Position numbers and translations under genes: made by a program. Below, in pieces: positions 42,318-51,075 of a stretch of 64,000 bases of DNA (within the stretch, counting starts at the first letter, position 1; every line of letters begins with the position of its first letter). The notes under the pieces are model-generated. The model saw only the letters and a program-made list of their open reading frames with translations, ran no database searches and had not been told where the DNA came from. The DNA is from Nocardiopsis sp. N85 (lineage in GTDB: Bacteria; Actinomycetota; Actinomycetes; Streptosporangiales; Streptosporangiaceae), in the NCBI RefSeq assembly GCF_028882275.1, contig NZ_JARBUT010000019.1, positions 1 through 64,000 of the forward strand, in the 5' to 3' direction.

Positions 42318-44858
42318 GTGTACCCATCCCCGCCCACCCACCGGCGTGCCGCGCTGACGGCCGTGGCCGCGGCGGTCGCCGCCGGCGTGCTCATCGCCCC
42401 GGCGCCCGCCCTGGCCGATCCCGCCCAGCGAGAACACGGCAACGGACCCGAACGCCACGACGTCGCCGCCACCCCGTTCCCGGCGCCCGCGCAGACCTTC
42501 GCCGCCCCCGCGCCCCGGGCGCCCGGCGTCGACGACACCGCCCCCTACCCGCGCCAGGGCGAACTCCCGGTCCACCCCGAGGACCCCGCCGACCACTCCA
42601 TCAAGCTCGGCCTGACCCCGTACCACGAGCTCGCCCCGACCCTCAACGACCTCATGGAGACCTCCGACCGGGTCAGCGCCGAGGTCATCGGCACCAGCAC
42701 CCGAGGGCGGGACCTCTACCTGGTCACGGTCACCGAACCGGAGAACCGGGCTCGGGCCGACCAACAGCGGCGGATGCGCGAACTCATCTCCGACGATCCC
42801 GCACGGGCCGACCGCGACCGCACCCTGCCCGACCGTTACAAGGCCCCGGTGCTGGTCAACGCCAACATCCACGGCAACGAGTGGGAGGGCACGGACGCCT
42901 CGCTGCGGGTCATCGAGGAGTTGGCGACGAGCGGGGACGCCGACACCGAGGAGATGCTGGAGGGGGCGCGGCTGTACTTCGTGCTCACCGCCAACCCCGA
43001 CGGTCGGGTGGCGGGGACCCGGGCCAACGCGGCCGGGTTCGACCTCAACCGCGACTTCGTCACGGTGTCCCAGCCGGAGACCGCGGCGGTGCGCCAGGTG
43101 ATGATCGACACCCAGCCGCTGGTCATGGTGGACCAGCACGGGTACGTCAACGGCACCCTCATCGAGCCGTGCACGCCCCCGCACGGCCAGAACTACGAGT
43201 ACGACATCTTCATCGAGAACACGTACGAGAACGCGCTGAGGATGGAGGAGGCCGTCCTGGAGCTGGGGTACACGCCCGAGGACGACGGGGTGCTGCCGCC
43301 GCAGATCCCGTTCCGCGACAGCACCGACGGATGGGACGACTGGCCGCCCGTCTTCACCCCCATGTACGCCCCCTACCAGGGCGCGGTCGCCTCGGCCACG
43401 GTCGAGTTCCCGATGCGGGTGAACAACGCCGACTACGGGAACCTGCCCGAGGAGGAGCTGCGGCGGCGCGCGGCGATCAACACCGACATCTCCGCCGCCA
43501 CCATCGAGGCCACCATCGACTTCGCCCGGGAGAACCGCGGGAAACTGGTCGGCGACCAGATCGAGGTCTTCCGTCGGGGCGCGGCCGGTGAGGAGCAGGT
43601 CGTGCCGCCCGAGGGGTGGGTGCCCGGGTTCGGTCCCGAGGACGTGTACACCACCGAGTTCCCGCGCGCCTACGTGCTGCCCGGTACCGACCGCGCCACC
43701 GCCCGGCTGGTCGACTTCCTCATCGCCAACGACGTCCGGGTGGGGCGCGCCGAGGAGTCGTTCACCGTGGCGGGAGAGGACTACCCGGCGGGCTCCCACG
43801 TGGTGGACATGCACCAGCCCAAACGCGGCATGGCCAACGTGCTGTTGGAGGCCGGCCGCGACATCAGCGACGACGTCGAGGCGATGTACGACATATCCGG
43901 CTGGAGTCACGGGCTCCTGTGGGGTGCCGAGGTCGATCCGGTCCAGGAGGCCGTCACGGTCGCGACCGCGCCGGTCACCGTGGCCGCGCCCACCGGGCGG
44001 GTGGACGCGCCCGACACGGCCGGCTGGCGGTTGACGGTGACCGACGGATCCGACGCGGCCGCCCTCAACGAGGTGCTCGCCACCGGGGCCGAGGTGACCT
44101 GGGCCGAGGGCGGCGCCGTCATCGCGCCCGAGGCCGCCGACGCGGTGGAAGGGGCCGCGGACCGCCACGGCTCGGTGTTCGAGGCCGCCGCCGAACCGGG
44201 CGACGCCGTCCTGGAACCGGTCACCGTGGCGGTGGCGGGCGCCGCCGACGAGGTCTTCACCCTGGACGCGCTCGGGTTCGACCTGGTGCCGGTGTCCACG
44301 GCGGTGCTCAACGCCGGATTCGACTGGTCGGAGGTGGACGTGCTCTACGCGGGCGCCGGTCTGACCTACACCGGCCTCAACGCCGACGCCCGCGCGGCCC
44401 TGGACGGGTTCCTGTCCTCCGGGGGCGGCCTGGTGGGCCGGGGCGCGACCGGCGCCCGCCTCAACGACCAGGCGGGACTGCTGGCGGCGACCCGGATCAC
44501 GGGCCGCTCCGACGCCAACGGCGTGGTGGCCGTGACGGCGGGGGAGGGGGTGCTCACCGGGACCGGCGGGCACGCGTTCGTGTACTCGCCGGGCTGGTTC
44601 ACCGGGCTCGGCGAGGGAGTGGCGGTGGAGCAGGCCTACGGCGACGACCCGCTCGTGGCCGGGTACTGGCGGCCCGCCGCCAACGGCTCCGGCGGGCCCG
44701 ACGCGGCGGCCGGGCGGGCGTCGGTGATCAGCGGCACGGCCCAGGGCGCCCCGGTCGTGCTCTTCGGCACCGAGCCGATGTTCCGCCATCACCCCAAGGG
44801 CCTCTTCGGCCAGGTCGCCCAGTCCCTTTACTGGGCGTCGTCCACTCCGGGGAACTGA
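42318..44858 (+). CDS. Secreted M14-family zinc carboxypeptidase
   Basis: GTG 42318 has AGGAAGGA 5 nt upstream. The 846-residue precursor starts with a Sec signal peptide (RRAALTAVAAAVAAGVL to ALA). The catalytic domain, roughly residues 80-400, has the zinc ligands HGNEWE (HxxE), then NPDGR, DLNRDF and a VDQHGYVNGT segment. A distal Glu is likely in VEFPMRV. The last 350 residues are Ala/Val-rich beta modules, including a glutamine-amidotransferase-like region. It should act on peptides outside the cell. The large C-terminal extension is longer than in simple M14 enzymes. Confidence 0.87.
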   Translation: MYPSPPTHRRAALTAVAAAVAAGVLIAPAPALADPAQREHGNGPERHDVAATPFPAPAQTFAAPAPRAPGVDDTAPYPRQGELPVHPEDPADHSIKLGLTPYHELAPTLNDLMETSDRVSAEVIGTSTRGRDLYLVTVTEPENRARADQQRRMRELISDDPARADRDRTLPDRYKAPVLVNANIHGNEWEGTDASLRVIEELATSGDADTEEMLEGARLYFVLTANPDGRVAGTRANAAGFDLNRDFVTVSQPETAAVRQVMIDTQPLVMVDQHGYVNGTLIEPCTPPHGQNYEYDIFIENTYENALRMEEAVLELGYTPEDDGVLPPQIPFRDSTDGWDDWPPVFTPMYAPYQGAVASATVEFPMRVNNADYGNLPEEELRRRAAINTDISAATIEATIDFARENRGKLVGDQIEVFRRGAAGEEQVVPPEGWVPGFGPEDVYTTEFPRAYVLPGTDRATARLVDFLIANDVRVGRAEESFTVAGEDYPAGSHVVDMHQPKRGMANVLLEAGRDISDDVEAMYDISGWSHGLLWGAEVDPVQEAVTVATAPVTVAAPTGRVDAPDTAGWRLTVTDGSDAAALNEVLATGAEVTWAEGGAVIAPEAADAVEGAADRHGSVFEAAAEPGDAVLEPVTVAVAGAADEVFTLDALGFDLVPVSTAVLNAGFDWSEVDVLYAGAGLTYTGLNADARAALDGFLSSGGGLVGRGATGARLNDQAGLLAATRITGRSDANGVVAVTAGEGVLTGTGGHAFVYSPGWFTGLGEGVAVEQAYGDDPLVAGYWRPAANGSGGPDAAAGRASVISGTAQGAPVVLFGTEPMFRHHPKGLFGQVAQSLYWASSTPGN

Positions 44859-44870
44859 GTCCGCACGTGA

Positions 44871-44901
44871 CGGGCCGCCCCGGGGTTCCCGGGGCGGCCC
44901 G
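44871..44901 (+). terminator. Strong terminator hairpin after the M14 gene
   Basis: CGGGCCGCCCCGGG (44871-44884) pairs over 14 bp with CCCGGGGCGGCCCG (44888-44901) across a 3-nt loop. It lies between the converging M14 gene and the remnant gene that ends at 44911, and probably serves both. Confidence 0.78.
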
Positions 44902-44910
44902 GGGGCGGGG

Positions 44911-45137
44911 TCAGGAACCGTCGCAGTGGGCGGAGGCGCAGACGCCGTAGCCGGTGGCCCGCTCGCGGCCGGGCTCCTCGGGGCGCGGGCCGGCGGAGGC
45001 CTCCTCCGGGAGGTCGAGGTACCAGCGTTGGTCCCGGCCGAGGAGGACGCGGACCGGCCACCGCTGGGCCTCCGCGACCACCCGCACCACCCAGGTCTCC
45101 TCGACGCCGTCGCGGACACCGTCCACACGCACCGTGC
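44911..45137 (-). pseudogene. Native C-terminal part of the split secreted-protein gene
   Basis: In the minus strand this frame encodes VDGVRDGVEETWVVRVV and continues to EASAGPRPEEPGRERATGYG, ending VCASAHCDGS. The first 168 bases repeat the end of the gene at 48990-49487, but this copy has no start region and carries a different C-terminus. Joining the 49202-49487 part to this part restores one frame of 513 nt (170 codons plus stop). I infer that this is the displaced original 3' end. An internal GTG start would give a 73-residue peptide, but with no signal peptide it is probably not functional. Confidence 0.75.
44970..45137. repeat. 168-bp direct repeat, left copy
   Basis: Matches 49034-49201 at 167 of 168 positions; the one difference is G at 44980 against A at 49044. 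The copies are in the same orientation and their starts are 4064 bp apart. They bracket the foreign NTPase segment. Homology breaks off sharply at both sides: left of 44970 is the original 3' end, right of 45137 is foreign sequence. Confidence 0.9.
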
Positions 45138-45379
45138 CCGTTCAGGTGTCGGTGAACGAGACGACGAGCTGCGGCCCTCATCCTGGTCGCGGTGGCGCAT
45201 CGAAGTGGCGATCAAGACACGGAATGCATCAAAAAGTCTTTTTTGTTTTATTTCACGCAAAAGACCCAAAATGCAAATAACACCCCATTGGGAGCATTTT
45301 GTGATTAATTATGGTGCGATCTCCTGGGAATCGATAAGATGGGCACGGTAAGCCGATCCAATGCCATGCCGGAGGTCCA

Positions 45380-48300
45380 GTGATCGACACGCCACGGGCG
45401 GTCTTCCTCCATATGATGTCCTCTTATTCTTCGGTCGCAGAACGTCCTCGAAGTGTCCATGAAGGGTTTTCCATTCTTGATTTCGAGTTCCGGTTTCTTG
45501 CATTTCTGGCTTCTTCCACGATTCGGTCTTCTGGCTTGCCGGATTCTGCCATTGGCAGGTCTCCTGGGCTTGGGGAATGGATTGGAGTGCTGCGTCGAAC
45601 GGGATCGAAGCTGGAACAATGTCAGAATATTTCGGCATCCCGGGTGTGTCAGGCCGTCAGCGACGTTCTGAAAATCTATGACCAAGGTGTGTCTGAGGTC
45701 CCGGGAGAACTTCGCAATGTCAAGCGTCTCCGAGATCACATCAGTCATGGCGGCCCTCTGCCCACCGGACAGAATGAGCTGACTACCCTGGATAATCTCA
45801 TAGAGTCTGTCTCTGGCATTATCATCGAATGTCTATCCGGGGCTGAGCTGTATATCTCTGAGGACCGCCAAGATTCATCGAAGCCGCGTCGTCCTTCATT
45901 TGTTTGGAATCAGGACGAAGTGGTGTTGTGGCCTTTCATGTACGTCACTGGAGAAAGTGAGTGGCATCTTTTCTCCAGATCCCGGGGGGCCAATCCCACA
46001 TACCTCAGTTTCGGTGGAGTAAAAGTGTTCGCCACCACATCGGAAGAAACCATCATCAGTGCGCTTCACCCACTCCTCAAAGAAGGCATCAAGGAAAACA
46101 ATGCATTGAATTATTTTGCCAAAGATGTCGAGCGAGATATTCAGGGATTCGCTGATGAGGATTCCTCTCCCGTGTACTCGGAAAGTGAACAGGGGTTTGA
46201 ATTTTATTGGACCAAGGCAACCGGTGAAGGAACGGGAACCCAGCCTCGTCGGGACTACTTCCGTCTCGGACCCAACGACACAAGGCAATGGAGAGGCGAA
46301 GACGGATGGGTTTTGTACTCTGAATACTTGAGGTCACTGGCCAACTGGCGAGTCGTAGCCACACGTCTACGACAGAAATTGGAGCAGATCGAGACGCAAC
46401 TCGCCAAAGAGGAGACCGAGACGCTGGGTTGGCCGCCGCGAGAATCAAATACTACCCGGATGGCCAAGGTCATCGTTTCTGACATGGACGGTAGTCACTC
46501 CCAGCCGGCCTGCACGTTCAACCAACTCATCGACGGGGTCGATGAGGATCTTCAAGCCAACCGAGGGCAAACCCAAGTGGTGTTCATCAACGGAGAGGCC
46601 GGTATCGGTAAGACCAGGGCCATGGTGAACGCAGCCAAGACTAGGGCTCAAACCGTTGAAAAGGCGCTGGAGGAAGGCCAGTCCTCGGATCAGGCCCTTT
46701 TTCTTTACGTCCGTTCCACCGGCCAGGTTCTCGATAGCCTGCCAACGGTGGTGTCGAGCGCGGTCGCGTCCACCCGGAATCTTACCGATGCCGGTGTGAA
46801 AGCTCTATGCCGCAATGGACTGATGACACTTCTCATCGATGGTTTCGATGAACTTCTGGGCGGCGTTGGTTATAGTGATGCCATCGGATCGCTGCGGCCG
46901 TGGCTCAACGAACTCGGAGGGCGTGGCGTGGTCGTCGTGTCCGCCCGCTCCTCGTACTACATGGGCCAGTACCGTTCTAGCGTGGAGCGTGCCAATAAGC
47001 AAGGACTTCCGCTCGTGCGCCACCGCATCGCGGAAGTGCAACGCTGGACTTTTGATGATGTCATTTCTTTTTTAGAAGATCATGGTGTCCATAAGGAAAA
47101 TCTGGAACGCCTGTCAGATCATGATCTCCAGTTGCTCGGCCTCCCCTTCTTCGCTCGCGCTTTTGTTGAAATGATACTGTCGCCAAGCGAAAACGGCGCC
47201 GAATTTGGTACGCTCACCGAGCACTTGCTTAAAAAGTACGTTGAGCGCGAAGAGGGAAAGCTGACCCTGGGTCAGTCGGACAAAGCCCTGCTCAGTAGCT
47301 CAGAGCTTCGACGTATGTTCGAGTGCGTAGCCGAGTTCATGGCGAGCAATGAGGAGAGAGAAGCTGATATCAGTGAATTAGAACTTGCGGCCGAGAGTGC
47401 CATCGGTGAAGAACTCACGAGTCCCGGAAGGCGTCATTTAAAGCAGCGCCTTCCTGTGCTCTGCGGTATCACTTCCAGTTCGGATGAAACGTCTGCGTCC
47501 CGCTTCCGCTTCCAACATGAACTGTTCTTCGATCAGTTCTTGGCTGGTGCGGCAAGCCAGTATATCGAAGCCGGTCACGTCAATCTTTTCAGAACCATGC
47601 TGCAACAGTCCCACTGGAGATCAGCCACCGTCACAAGTGTAGTGGCCACGTCCGGTGCAGAGAAAATCGCTGAAGCCATTGAAGGATTTCTCCCGGGGAT
47701 TTTCGAAGCCGAACGCCACAGAGAGTCAACCGTTGCCGCGACCAATCTGGGATCGCTCTGGTCCGCCATGGTACGTGAAACAAAAAGAATTCCTGGCGTT
47801 GACATCTCCAACGCCATCTTCACGGATGAGCTCGATCTTGGTGAAGTGCAGTTCGGTCATTTTCGCATGGTCCATTGCGAAGTTTCCTCGCTGGTCCTCC
47901 CGAGTGCTTCGGGATGGCATCTCGATCTCGAAGGTACCAGAATCAAGAAAATTCGTAGGGTGGGCCCCTCCGAAGATCTTTCTGGATTGAGAGGCGTGCG
48001 CCACGCTGATCTGATCGAGTTGCTTCTCCCCAGTGAGCTTTTTGATCGAAAAGAAAAAATCCTCACCGCGCTTCGAAAGCACGGAGCAGAAGTCGTGGAC
48101 GCGGAGGAAGAATCCGATGTCTCCCCCACCGCCGATGTGCTGGCCGCGCGTCACTTCCTGACAAACTTTTCGAGAAAAGCAGAAATGTCAGTAATTCTGC
48201 GTCGCAATCATCAGGCGGAAGAAAACAGGCTGAAGTGGACCCAGGCTTACGGTCCGGATTATTGGAAGAATTTTGTCAGTGACTTGAGTTCAACAGAATT

Positions 48301-48439
48301 GGCTACGCTTGAAACTCTCGCTGCCAGTGGCGAGCCAAAAGTCAGGCTGCGATTGAAATGCAATGCCGCAGCGATCTTGGCCAACGATGGAACGCAGTCG
48401 GGCGTGCGTGAATTCTGGGACAGGGTTGAGAGCAGGTAA
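45380..48439 (+). CDS. Large HEPN-NACHT (STAND) NTPase, candidate anti-phage effector
   Basis: GTG 45380 lies 4 nt after GGAGG; the product has 1019 residues. N-terminal part (about 1-150): all-helical with the sequence RNVKRLRDHISHGG, in which R118 to H123 match the Rx4H signature of HEPN ribonucleases. Middle: a variable region (about 170-370), then a NACHT ATPase with Walker A GEAGIGKT (residues 405-412) and Walker B LLIDGFDEL (around D487), followed by VVVSARSSYYMG (sensor region) and a winged-helix-like stretch. The last 350 residues are helical, perhaps repeats that sense a trigger. Codon choice is distinctly AT-richer than the host's. bNACHT proteins are known anti-phage NLR-like proteins. 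The HEPN assignment is from motif only. Confidence 0.8.
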   Translation: MIDTPRAVFLHMMSSYSSVAERPRSVHEGFSILDFEFRFLAFLASSTIRSSGLPDSAIGRSPGLGEWIGVLRRTGSKLEQCQNISASRVCQAVSDVLKIYDQGVSEVPGELRNVKRLRDHISHGGPLPTGQNELTTLDNLIESVSGIIIECLSGAELYISEDRQDSSKPRRPSFVWNQDEVVLWPFMYVTGESEWHLFSRSRGANPTYLSFGGVKVFATTSEETIISALHPLLKEGIKENNALNYFAKDVERDIQGFADEDSSPVYSESEQGFEFYWTKATGEGTGTQPRRDYFRLGPNDTRQWRGEDGWVLYSEYLRSLANWRVVATRLRQKLEQIETQLAKEETETLGWPPRESNTTRMAKVIVSDMDGSHSQPACTFNQLIDGVDEDLQANRGQTQVVFINGEAGIGKTRAMVNAAKTRAQTVEKALEEGQSSDQALFLYVRSTGQVLDSLPTVVSSAVASTRNLTDAGVKALCRNGLMTLLIDGFDELLGGVGYSDAIGSLRPWLNELGGRGVVVVSARSSYYMGQYRSSVERANKQGLPLVRHRIAEVQRWTFDDVISFLEDHGVHKENLERLSDHDLQLLGLPFFARAFVEMILSPSENGAEFGTLTEHLLKKYVEREEGKLTLGQSDKALLSSSELRRMFECVAEFMASNEEREADISELELAAESAIGEELTSPGRRHLKQRLPVLCGITSSSDETSASRFRFQHELFFDQFLAGAASQYIEAGHVNLFRTMLQQSHWRSATVTSVVATSGAEKIAEAIEGFLPGIFEAERHRESTVAATNLGSLWSAMVRETKRIPGVDISNAIFTDELDLGEVQFGHFRMVHCEVSSLVLPSASGWHLDLEGTRIKKIRRVGPSEDLSGLRGVRHADLIELLLPSELFDRKEKILTALRKHGAEVVDAEEESDVSPTADVLAARHFLTNFSRKAEMSVILRRNHQAEENRLKWTQAYGPDYWKNFVSDLSSTELATLETLAASGEPKVRLRLKCNAAAILANDGTQSGVREFWDRVESR

Positions 48440-48989
48440 GAATTCATGCCACAACGCTTCGATGCCGATTGCCCCGGCTCGTTGATGGAAAATCCCTGAA
48501 CCGGTAGCGGACGGGCGAAGGGCGTCGAGGATCAGAATGTCACCCGTGACCTCGGCGTCCTTCCGGCCGCACCCTACGTCCCTCTGGACGATGATGTGAT
48601 CGCCTCTGTGAACCAGCGTCCTGGTCCGCCTACTCGCCGATGCCGAACGCCGCTGACTCCGTATGGGCCCACTGCCGGGTCGGCGCCTCTTTCGCCGCTT
48701 GCCCGACCCGAGTACACCGGGCACTCCGAGTCGGTCATGTTCACCGACCGGGCCGACCAGCCCGCCATATCCCAGCCCGGTAATGGAATCTGTGGCCGAT
48801 GAGCGGTACCCCGTACCGGACGGGGCCTCACACACCATCCTGGAACGCTTTCTGCCCGGCGAGGTGCGCGCACGGGCACGACGCCTCTCACCACTGGTTC
48901 TGCGGGGTTGCACGCTGATGCTCGTCACGACCACTGATGGGCGGTGAACTCCTGCTCCCGGCCAATCCCGAGGAGTTGCGTGAACGTGA
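48440..48989. other. Segment between the NACHT gene and the split gene
   Basis: About 550 nt. Base composition rises again from about 48470. Several open frames on both strands are not recognisable, and none has a good ribosome binding site. One plus-strand frame ending at 48947 (containing HTILERFLPGEVRARARRL) could be a gene remnant, but it matches nothing I know. Probably decayed foreign or hybrid DNA. Confidence 0.45.
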
Positions 48990-49487
48990 TCAGGACCCGC
49001 ACATACCGCTCGTCCAGGAACGCGCGTCGGAGTCGGGCTCCTCAGGGCGCGGGCCGGCGGAGGCCTCCTCCGGGAGGTCGAGGTACCAGCGTTGGTCCCG
49101 GCCGAGGAGGACGCGGACCGGCCACCGCTGGGCCTCCGCGACCACCCGCACCACCCAGGTCTCCTCGACGCCGTCGCGGACACCGTCCACACGCACCGTG
49201 CACATCGCGCCCAGCTGCTCCGACCACACGCCCTCGACCTCCAGGGCGGGGCCGCCGCCCTCCGCCGCCAGGGCCCGTTCGGCGTCCGCGCGCCCCGTAC
49301 CCGGGCCGGTCAGGGCACGGATCGCCTCGGCGTCGTCCGCCGCCACCGCCTCGATGTAGGCCAGGACCATGACCTCCGGGTCGTCGCCACCACGGTTCAG
49401 GAAGGGCACGGCGATCAGGGCGCCGATCAGGGCGACGAGGACGGCCCCGGCCAGCGCGGGGAACAGAGGACGCGTTCTCTTCTTCAC
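48990..49487 (-). CDS. Membrane-anchored DUF4878-like small protein, C-terminus replaced
   Basis: GTG 49485-49487 follows AGGAAGG. The 165-residue product has an N-terminal anchor (FPALAGAVLVALIGALIAV) and an exported alpha/beta domain with VMVLAYIEAVAADDAEAIRAL and AQRWPVRVLLGRDQRWYLDL, as in NTF2-like DUF4878/lumazine-binding-like proteins. The last 14 residues, DSDARSWTSGMCGS, are encoded by foreign DNA. The natural ending survives at 44911-44969. The change came with the insertion. Whether the protein still folds is unknown. Confidence 0.7.
   Translation of the reverse strand: MKKRTRPLFPALAGAVLVALIGALIAVPFLNRGGDDPEVMVLAYIEAVAADDAEAIRALTGPGTGRADAERALAAEGGGPALEVEGVWSEQLGAMCTVRVDGVRDGVEETWVVRVVAEAQRWPVRVLLGRDQRWYLDLPEEASAGPRPEEPDSDARSWTSGMCGS
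49034..49201. repeat. 168-bp direct repeat, right copy
   Basis: Second copy of 44970-45137 with one mismatch. Here it continues at 49202 into the intact 5' part of the host gene and at 49033 into foreign DNA. Recombination between the two copies would precisely remove 4064 bp and restore the host gene. Confidence 0.9.
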
Positions 49488-49627
49488 GTTCCCTTCCTAT
49501 CCGTGCGGTGCCCCCCTGAAGCCCCGGTGTCCGATCGTGGCCGAAAACGAACCGTTCCGTCGGCGACGGGCGTTGGACGACGAGAACCCGTGGTGATCCG
49601 TCGGTGGTGGGATCTAGGGTGTCCGGC

Positions 49628-50089
49628 ATGAACAGCTCATCCCTCCGCGCGGTGGAGATCACCCCCGAGAACGTCCGCGCCGCGATCAAGGTGCGGGTCC
49701 GCGAGGACCAGAACACGTTCGTCGCCCCCGTCGTCCACTCCCTCGCCGAGGCCTACGCCTCACGCGAGACCGCCTGGCCCCGACTGATCCTGGACGGGGA
49801 CCGGCCCGTCGCGTTCGTCATGGCCGACTTCGACCCCGACGAGGACGAACCCGATCACCGTTGCGGGATCTGGCGGCTCAACGTCGCCGAGGGCGAACAG
49901 GGCAAGGGCTACGGCGGGTTCGCCGTGGAGACGGTCCTGGCGGAGGCCCGGCGTCGGGGCCAGAAGCGGGTGACCGTCTCGTGGGTGCCCGGCGAGGGAT
50001 CCCCCGAGGACTTCTACCTCCGGCTCGGCTTCCGTAAGACCGGTCGGGTCGACGAGGGCGAGGTCGTCGGCGAGTTCCTCCTGGACTGA
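49628..50089 (+). CDS. GNAT-family N-acetyltransferase
   Basis: ATG 49628 is preferred (153 residues); GTG 49604 is in frame, but the ATG sits about 12 nt after a TAGGGT that may be a -10 element, so translation may be near-leaderless. GNAT features are RPVAFVMADFD, IWRLNVAEGEQGKGYGGFAVETVL (acetyl-CoA loop Q/RxxGxG/A) and the C-terminal DFYLRLGFRKTGRVDEGE. This matches SpeG/diamine-type or general small-molecule acetyltransferases. It stands alone. Confidence 0.87.
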   Translation: MNSSSLRAVEITPENVRAAIKVRVREDQNTFVAPVVHSLAEAYASRETAWPRLILDGDRPVAFVMADFDPDEDEPDHRCGIWRLNVAEGEQGKGYGGFAVETVLAEARRRGQKRVTVSWVPGEGSPEDFYLRLGFRKTGRVDEGEVVGEFLLD

Positions 50090-50218
50090 GGCGCGGCGAC
50101 GCCCCGACAGGGCCCGAGCCGAACGGCCCGCCTCCCCGGAGAGGCGTCCGAGAACCGCTCGCCCGGCGGCGCCCGGCCCCCGTCCGCTCCGGGGCGCGCA
50201 CCGGACGGACACGTCCGG

Positions 50219-50971
50219 TCATTGCAGACCCTGGCCCAGGCCTCCGTCCACCGCCAGTTCGACCCCGGTCGTGAAGGTCGCCTCGAACCCCAGGAACAGC
50301 ACGGCTCGCGCCACCTCGGCGATGGTGCCGTGCCGCCCCATCGGGGTGGCCTCGTCGCCGATCCGCGCCATCTCCGCCTTCTCCGCCTCGGTGGCGCGGG
50401 TGAACCCGCCCGAGGGGGTGTGGACGAACCCGGGCGCCACCGCGTTCACCCGGATCCCGCGCGGCAGCAGTTCGGCGGCGAGCACCCGGGCGAACGCCAT
50501 CACCGCGCCCTTGGTCCCGCTGTACACGGCCATGCCCGACGAACCGGTCGCGTTGGTGATCGAGGTGGTGAACACGATCGCCCCACCGTCGGCCAGCAGC
50601 GGCAGCAGCCGCTGCACGGTGAAGAACACCCCCTTGACGTTGATCGAGAACATCCAGTCGAAGGACTCCTCGGTGACCTCGGGGAACATCCCGAGTTCGG
50701 AGACGCCCACGTTGACGTGCAGGAGGTCGACACCGCCCAGCGTCCCCTCCACGGTCTCCGCGAGGGCGTCGGTCTCGGCCGGGTCGGCGACGTTCGCCCG
50801 TACCGCGTACACGTCCGGGCCCAGCCGACCGCGCACCGCCTCCAGGTTCTTCTCGTTGTTGCCGGTCAGCAGCACCCGGGCCCCGCCGGCGAGCAGTCCC
50901 TCCACCACGCCCAGGCCCATGCCGTGCGTCCCGCCGATGACCACGGCCCTGCGGTTCTCATAGACGCCCAT
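50219..50971 (-). CDS. SDR-family NAD(P)-dependent oxidoreductase
   Basis: The 250-residue short-chain dehydrogenase has the cofactor motif GGTHGMGLG, the NAG-like HVNVGVSELG, SITNATGSSGMAVYSGTK with catalytic Ser and YxxxK, and the classic APGFVHTP. It probably reduces a ketone or oxidises an alcohol with NADP(H). It is divergent from the SARP regulator across about 105 nt, making regulation by that protein possible. Confidence 0.9.
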   Translation of the reverse strand: MGVYENRRAVVIGGTHGMGLGVVEGLLAGGARVLLTGNNEKNLEAVRGRLGPDVYAVRANVADPAETDALAETVEGTLGGVDLLHVNVGVSELGMFPEVTEESFDWMFSINVKGVFFTVQRLLPLLADGGAIVFTTSITNATGSSGMAVYSGTKGAVMAFARVLAAELLPRGIRVNAVAPGFVHTPSGGFTRATEAEKAEMARIGDEATPMGRHGTIAEVARAVLFLGFEATFTTGVELAVDGGLGQGLQ

Positions 50972-51075
50972 GTCGGTCCCCGTTCCCTCTCACGGGGCGG
51001 CACCTCGCCGCCCCCGGTGGGATCACGATGTCGCCCTCCGCCACGGGTGTCCTACGGGAACGCTACGGTGAGCCC

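Larger units (their letters stand above)
45138..49033. mobile_element. Foreign insertion carrying the NACHT gene
   Basis: This 3.9-kb stretch between the two 168-bp repeats splits a conserved secreted-protein gene. Its DNA is visibly lower in GC than its surroundings, especially at about 45220-45330 and across the NTPase gene, and codons are unlike the host's. It carries one intact gene. No integrase, transposase or terminal inverted repeat was found. The 168-bp flanking duplication fits single-crossover integration of a circle, or duplication by recombination, better than transposition. Confidence 0.6.

Noticed and set aside
42075..45269. 1064-codon minus-strand frame opposite the M14 gene
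   Set aside because: Gly/Val/His-rich antisense shadow. Only its first stretch near 45140-45270 is outside a gene, and it has no recognisable fold.
48663..48947. Plus-strand frame after the NACHT gene that might be a transposase remnant
   Set aside because: No DDE or HTH motif, no inverted repeats, no match that I recognise.
44970..49201. Classical IS or integrase-type element around the NACHT gene
   Set aside because: No transposase or integrase, no terminal inverted repeats, and the direct repeat is far longer than any target-site duplication.
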